Shown here one piece after another: positions 60,649 through 64,000 of a stretch of DNA of 64,000 nt (within the stretch, counting starts at the first letter, position 1; every line of letters begins with the position of its first letter). Made by a program: the position numbers and the translations under genes. The DNA is taken from NCBI RefSeq assembly GCF_023347295.1, contig NZ_CP094469.1, positions 620,001 through 684,000 on the forward strand, read 5' to 3'. This stretch comes from Faecalibacterium sp. I3-3-33. Its GTDB lineage: Bacteria; Bacillota; Clostridia; Oscillospirales; Ruminococcaceae. The notes beneath the pieces are model-generated. The model was not told the origin of the DNA and did no database searches. It saw nothing but the letters and a program-made list of their open reading frames with translations.

Positions 60649-60650
60649 AA

Positions 60651-61697
60651 ATGTCTGCATTTGATAACGCAACCCTTATGATCACTGGTGGTACTGGTTC
60701 TTTTGGTTCTACCGTTCTGAAGCACTTTCTGGATTCTGACCTGAAGGAAATCCGTATCTTCTCTCGTGACGAAAAGAAGCAGGACGATATGCGCCATGAG
60801 CTTCAGGCCAAGCACCCGGAGAACGCCAAGAAGGTCAAGTTCTACATCGGTGATGTCCGCAATCCTCAGTCCATCCGTGACGCAATGCCCGGTGTTGACT
60901 ACATCTTCCACGCTGCTGCTCTGAAGCAGGTTCCTTCCTGCGAGTTCTTCCCCATGCAGGCCGTCCAGACCAACATCATCGGTACCGATAACGTCCTGCA
61001 CGCTGCTATTGATGCCGGTGTCAAGCGTGTCGTCTGCCTGTCCACTGATAAAGCAGCCTACCCCATCAACGCCATGGGTATTTCCAAAGCCATGATGGAG
61101 CACGTCATCTACGCAAACGCCCGTGTGGCGGCCGAGCGTGGCGGCACCACCATCTGCTGCACCCGTTATGGCAACGTTATGTGCAGCCGTGGCTCTGTCA
61201 TTCCTCTGTTCATCGACCAGATCAAGGCCGGCAATCCCATCACAATCACCGACCCCAACATGACCCGCTTCCTGATGAATCTGGACGAGGCTGTGGATCT
61301 GGTTATGTTCGCCTTCCAGCACGCCAACCCCGGCGACCTGTTCATCCAGAAGGCAGACGCTTCCACCATTGGTGATCTGGCAAAGGCTGTCCAGCAACTC
61401 TTCGGCGACACCGGTACGAACATCATTGGCACCCGTCACGGCGAGAAGCTGTTCGAGACCTTGATGACCCGTGAGGAGCGTCTGCGCAGCCAGGATATGG
61501 GCCACTACTTCCGTGTTGCCGCTGACAACCGTGACCTGAACTATGACAAGTTTGTGGTCAAGGGCGAGGTACATACCATGGCGGACGAGTCTTACACCAG
61601 CCACAACACCGAGCGCCTGGATGTGGAAGGCACTGTCAAGAAAATCCTGACCACCGAGTATGTTCAGAATGCACTGAAGGGCATCCCGAATGTCTAA
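60651..61697 (+). CDS. capE: UDP-GlcNAc 4,6-dehydratase (5-inverting), CapE/WbjB-like
   Basis: The 348-residue SDR enzyme begins MSAFDNATLMITGGTGSFGS with the NAD(P) loop. It contains RIFSRDEKKQDDMRHELQ and STDKAAYPINAMGISKAMME; Met replaces the usual active-site Tyr of SDRs, as in 5-inverting dehydratases of the CapE/FlaA1 group. It converts UDP-GlcNAc to a 4-keto-6-deoxy intermediate, the first step to UDP-N-acetyl-L-fucosamine. GC-rich codon use contrasts with the flippase gene before it. The stop overlaps the acetyltransferase start by 8 bp. Confidence 0.92.
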   Translation: MSAFDNATLMITGGTGSFGSTVLKHFLDSDLKEIRIFSRDEKKQDDMRHELQAKHPENAKKVKFYIGDVRNPQSIRDAMPGVDYIFHAAALKQVPSCEFFPMQAVQTNIIGTDNVLHAAIDAGVKRVVCLSTDKAAYPINAMGISKAMMEHVIYANARVAAERGGTTICCTRYGNVMCSRGSVIPLFIDQIKAGNPITITDPNMTRFLMNLDEAVDLVMFAFQHANPGDLFIQKADASTIGDLAKAVQQLFGDTGTNIIGTRHGEKLFETLMTREERLRSQDMGHYFRVAADNRDLNYDKFVVKGEVHTMADESYTSHNTERLDVEGTVKKILTTEYVQNALKGIPNV

Positions 61698-62256
61698 AGA
61701 AAAGTTACTGCTGATTGGTGCCGGCGGCTTTGGGCGCATGGTGGCGGAGCAGGCGACGTTCCGATATGATTGTGCTTTCGTGGATGACGGACAGCCTGTG
61801 GGTACCGAGATTTGCGGTATTCCGGTGGTTGGCGGTCTTGCTGATTTGCCGGAGCTGCGGAAAGAGTACAGCTTGCTGGTGGTGGGTATCGGCAACAATC
61901 GGTTCCGGGCACAGGTGTATGAGAAAGCAAAATCACTTGGCTATGCGTTCCCCAACATCATTGCTCCCGGTGCCTACATCAGTCCATACGCAAAGTTGGG
62001 CTGTGGCTGCGTGGTGCTGCAAAATGCCTGTGTCCAGAATGGTGCGTCCGTTGGCGACGGTGTTCTGCTGAATGCCGGAACAGAGGTCCACTGTGATGCG
62101 ACGGTAGGGGACTACGCCCTTATCTACACCAACAGCGTAGTTCGCACAGGCGCAACGGTGGGGGACTTTGCCCGCATCGGCAGCAACTGCACCATCTGCA
62201 ATCATGCAACCGTGCCGGATGGCGCAGATATTCCGGACTGCACCGCAGTACACTAA
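61690..62256 (+). CDS. NeuD/PglD-like sugar O- or N-acetyltransferase
   Basis: The 188-residue protein has an N-terminal nucleotide-sugar-binding segment (LLLIGAGGFGRMVAEQA) and a C-terminal left-handed beta-helix of hexapeptide repeats (AYISPYAKLGCGCVVLQNAC, VQNGASVGDGVLLNAGTEVH, CDATVGDYALIYTNSVVRTG). The layout matches NeuD/PglD acetyltransferases. It may acetylate a sugar of the capsule. Lying inside the capE-capF-capG set and overlapping capE, it may act on an intermediate or product of that route. Its N-terminus has a short linker different from classical PglD. Confidence 0.9.
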   Translation: MSKEKLLLIGAGGFGRMVAEQATFRYDCAFVDDGQPVGTEICGIPVVGGLADLPELRKEYSLLVVGIGNNRFRAQVYEKAKSLGYAFPNIIAPGAYISPYAKLGCGCVVLQNACVQNGASVGDGVLLNAGTEVHCDATVGDYALIYTNSVVRTGATVGDFARIGSNCTICNHATVPDGADIPDCTAVH

Positions 62257-62267
62257 GAGGTGAGAGA

Positions 62268-63464
62268 ATGAACATTCTAGTCACAGGTGCCAAGGGCATG
62301 GTGGGAACCGCCCTGTGTAACAACCTGAAAAACATCCGAGATGGGAAAAATAAGACCCGCCCGGCATTGCATATTGAAGAAATCTACGAATATGATTTGG
62401 ACTCTACCCCGGCGGAGCTGGACGAGTACTGCCAGAAGGCGGACTTTGTCTTCAATTTGGCTGGCGTGAATCGTCCGGAAAACCCGGAAGACTTCATGAA
62501 GGGCAACTTTGGCTTTGCATCTGACCTACTGAACTGCCTGAAAAAGCATGGCAACAAGGCGCCCATCATGCTGTCCAGTTCCATTCAGGCCACCCTGGCT
62601 GGTCGTTTCGGCAACAGCGAGTATGGTCGGAGCAAAAAGGCGGGCGAGGAGCTGTTCTTCCAGTATGCTCAGGAGACTGGGGCTAAGGTTGCCGTCTACC
62701 GCTTTGTCAATCTGATGGGACACAGCCGCCCCAAGTACAACAGCGCCGTCAGTACCTTCTGCTGGGCGGTTGCCAATGACGAGCCCTTCACCGTCAATGA
62801 CCGCAGCACTGAGTTGGAGCTGCTGTACATCGACGACTTGGTAGAAGGAATGTTCGACCTGCTGGAAGGCAAGGAGCAGCACTGTGAGTTTGATGGTGTA
62901 GAGACTGTTCTGAAAGCAGACGGTCGCTACTGCTGTGTTCCCGTGACCCACAAGGTCACGCTGGGAGAAATTGTGGACTTGCTGCAAGAGTTCAAGGCGC
63001 AGCCCACGACGCTCATGATGCCGAAAATGCCGGACGGCTCTTTTGCCAAGAAGCTGTATTCTCTGTACCTGACCTATCTGCCCACGGACAAGTTTAAGTA
63101 TGCCCTGAAGATGAACGTGGACAACCGTGGCTCCTTCACTGAACTGGTGCATACTGCCGACTGTGGACAGGTGAGCATCAACATCTCGAAGCCCGGCATC
63201 ACGAAAGGACAGCACTGGCACAACTCCAAGTGGGAACTGTTCATTGTGGTGGCTGGGCACGGCTTGATTCAGGAACGGAACATCAACACCGGAGAAACGG
63301 TGGAGTTTGAGGTTTCTGGGGACAAGATCGAGGCCGTCCATATGATTCCGGGCTGGACCCACAACATCATCAACCTGTCGGAAACGGAAAATCTGGTAAC
63401 CGTGATGACTTGCAACGAGATCTTCAACCCGAACCACCCGGACACCTTCTTCGAGCCGGTGTAA
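62268..63464 (+). CDS. capF: CapF-like bifunctional SDR/cupin reductase-epimerase
   Basis: The 398-residue protein has an N-terminal SDR domain (MNILVTGAKGMVGTALCNNL; FNLAGVNRPENPEDFMKGNF; EYGRSKKAGEELFF with Tyr and Lys) and a C-terminal cupin domain (RGSFTELVHTADCGQVSINI; GITKGQHWHNSKWELFIVVA). These are the two halves of CapF/FnlB, where the zinc cupin catalyses C3 epimerisation and the SDR reduces C4. It follows the acetyltransferase by 11 bp with GAGGTGAGAG upstream. It works between CapE and CapG in UDP-L-FucNAc synthesis. Confidence 0.94.
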   Translation: MNILVTGAKGMVGTALCNNLKNIRDGKNKTRPALHIEEIYEYDLDSTPAELDEYCQKADFVFNLAGVNRPENPEDFMKGNFGFASDLLNCLKKHGNKAPIMLSSSIQATLAGRFGNSEYGRSKKAGEELFFQYAQETGAKVAVYRFVNLMGHSRPKYNSAVSTFCWAVANDEPFTVNDRSTELELLYIDDLVEGMFDLLEGKEQHCEFDGVETVLKADGRYCCVPVTHKVTLGEIVDLLQEFKAQPTTLMMPKMPDGSFAKKLYSLYLTYLPTDKFKYALKMNVDNRGSFTELVHTADCGQVSINISKPGITKGQHWHNSKWELFIVVAGHGLIQERNINTGETVEFEVSGDKIEAVHMIPGWTHNIINLSETENLVTVMTCNEIFNPNHPDTFFEPV

Positions 63465-63496
63465 GAGAGGATACTGGTTGTCGATAGGAGATTTTT

Positions 63497-64000
63497 ATGG
63501 AACACAATTTTACATGGAAAAACGACGGGCGCACCAAGGTCATGATTGGCTGCGGTACCCGTCCGGAAATCATCCGACTGGCTGCGGTTATCAAACGCTG
63601 CCGGGAATATTTTGACTGCTGCGTGGTCTATTACAATCAGAATTGGGACAGAAACCTTTCTACCGTTTTCTGGGAAGACTTTGAACTGAAGAACACCTTC
63701 GGGGAATTCGGACCCGACATTCTGGTGCCCGTGGTGGGCGAGAATCTGGGTGTGACCTGTGGTAACATTCTGGGGCACAGCTATGAGCTTTTGTCTGAGT
63801 TGCAACCGGAGGGCTATCTGGTGCTGGGCGATACCAACTCCTGCCTGTCCGCCATCAGCGCCAAGCGGCTGCACATCCCGCTGTTTCACATGGAGGCGGG
63901 CAACCGCTGCAAGGATGAGTGCCTGCCCGAGGAGACCAACCGCCGCATCGTGGATGTAATCTCCGACGTGAATCTGTGCTATTCCGAATTCGCCCGGAAG
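63497..64000 (+). CDS. capG: UDP-N-acetylglucosamine 2-epimerase family (CapG/WbjD-like), cut by window end
   Basis: The first 168 codons are present and open to the last base. Family motifs are MIGCGTRPEIIRLAAVIKRC, VVYYNQNWDRNLSTVFWEDF, YLVLGDTNSCLSAISAKRL and FHMEAGNRCKDECLPEETNR. CapG epimerises C2 of the CapF product, giving UDP-N-acetyl-L-fucosamine. The start at 63497 follows ATAGGAG. The remaining two thirds of the gene lie outside the window. Confidence 0.9.
   Translation, partial: MEHNFTWKNDGRTKVMIGCGTRPEIIRLAAVIKRCREYFDCCVVYYNQNWDRNLSTVFWEDFELKNTFGEFGPDILVPVVGENLGVTCGNILGHSYELLSELQPEGYLVLGDTNSCLSAISAKRLHIPLFHMEAGNRCKDECLPEETNRRIVDVISDVNLCYSEFARK

Noticed and set aside
60501..61898. 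465-codon minus-strand frame over capE
   Set aside because: Antisense shadow of a clear SDR enzyme; begins and ends inside neighbouring genes.

Overview
The window looks like chromosomal DNA of a GC-rich Firmicute of the gut, most consistent with Faecalibacterium or a close relative in the Oscillospiraceae. This placement is inference from a SAM-I riboswitch in front of metK, strong AGGAGG ribosome binding sites, extended -10 promoters (TGnTATAcT), tRNA genes with mixed CCA encoding, a DUF6465 protein and the general base composition. No rRNA or other taxonomic marker is present.

Layout. 1-8150: the end of a membrane GGDEF protein, SAM riboswitch and metK, a divergent PRPP synthase, and a two-gene ABC exporter (ATPase plus a giant FtsX-type permease with a coiled-coil insert). 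8477-17139, all on the minus strand: an NCS2 purine permease, an M16C metallopeptidase with a small membrane protein, and an mglBAC-type sugar ABC transporter. 17851-27439, plus strand: a compact podovirus-like head cassette (small protein, terminase large subunit, portal, Prp-protease/scaffold fusion, N4-gp56-type capsid protein, connector-like proteins and an internal-virion-like protein). It has no visible integrase, replication or lysis genes and ends at a perfect 36-nt palindrome beside tRNA-His and tRNA-Arg. 27869-32199: housekeeping and hypothetical genes (PAP2 phosphatase, DUF1643, a cytosolic ParB-like/PnrA-like fusion, a phosphoesterase, a DUF6465 AT-hook protein).

32861-42171, minus strand: a long envelope-signalling operon. 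In transcription order it has two membrane proteins, a 46-residue membrane peptide, a single-pass protein, a SEDS (RodA/FtsW) protein, a class B PBP, a PP2C phosphatase, a Hanks kinase and a transglutaminase-like protein. An HEXXH membrane protease follows beyond a terminator. The core recalls the actinobacterial pstP-rodA-pbpA-pknA/B cluster, but no PASTA or FHA domain is visible. 42441-46546: an accessory or defence-like patch with a NADAR-like/PD-(D/E)XK (DUF1887-like) fusion, a basic coiled-coil protein and a tyrosine recombinase flanked by near-perfect inverted repeats. 46808-49033: a superfamily 2 helicase with four helicase-associated repeats, whose ribosome binding site lies in one of those repeats.

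49124-64000 (runs off the end): a capsule/exopolysaccharide locus with a priming sugar transferase, two pyruvyltransferase-like proteins, four glycosyltransferases, a Wzy-type polymerase, a Wzx flippase and CapE-CapF-CapG genes for UDP-N-acetyl-L-fucosamine with an interposed NeuD-like acetyltransferase. The block at 51-60.6 kb is clearly AT-richer than both flanks and is probably an exchanged serotype cassette.

The most unusual points are: a phage-encoded Prp protease fused to its scaffold, with the cleavage motif present both at the domain junction and at the capsid N-terminus; an orphan NADAR-nuclease fusion; the kinase/phosphatase/SEDS/PBP operon; and the inverted repeats flanking the recombinase gene.
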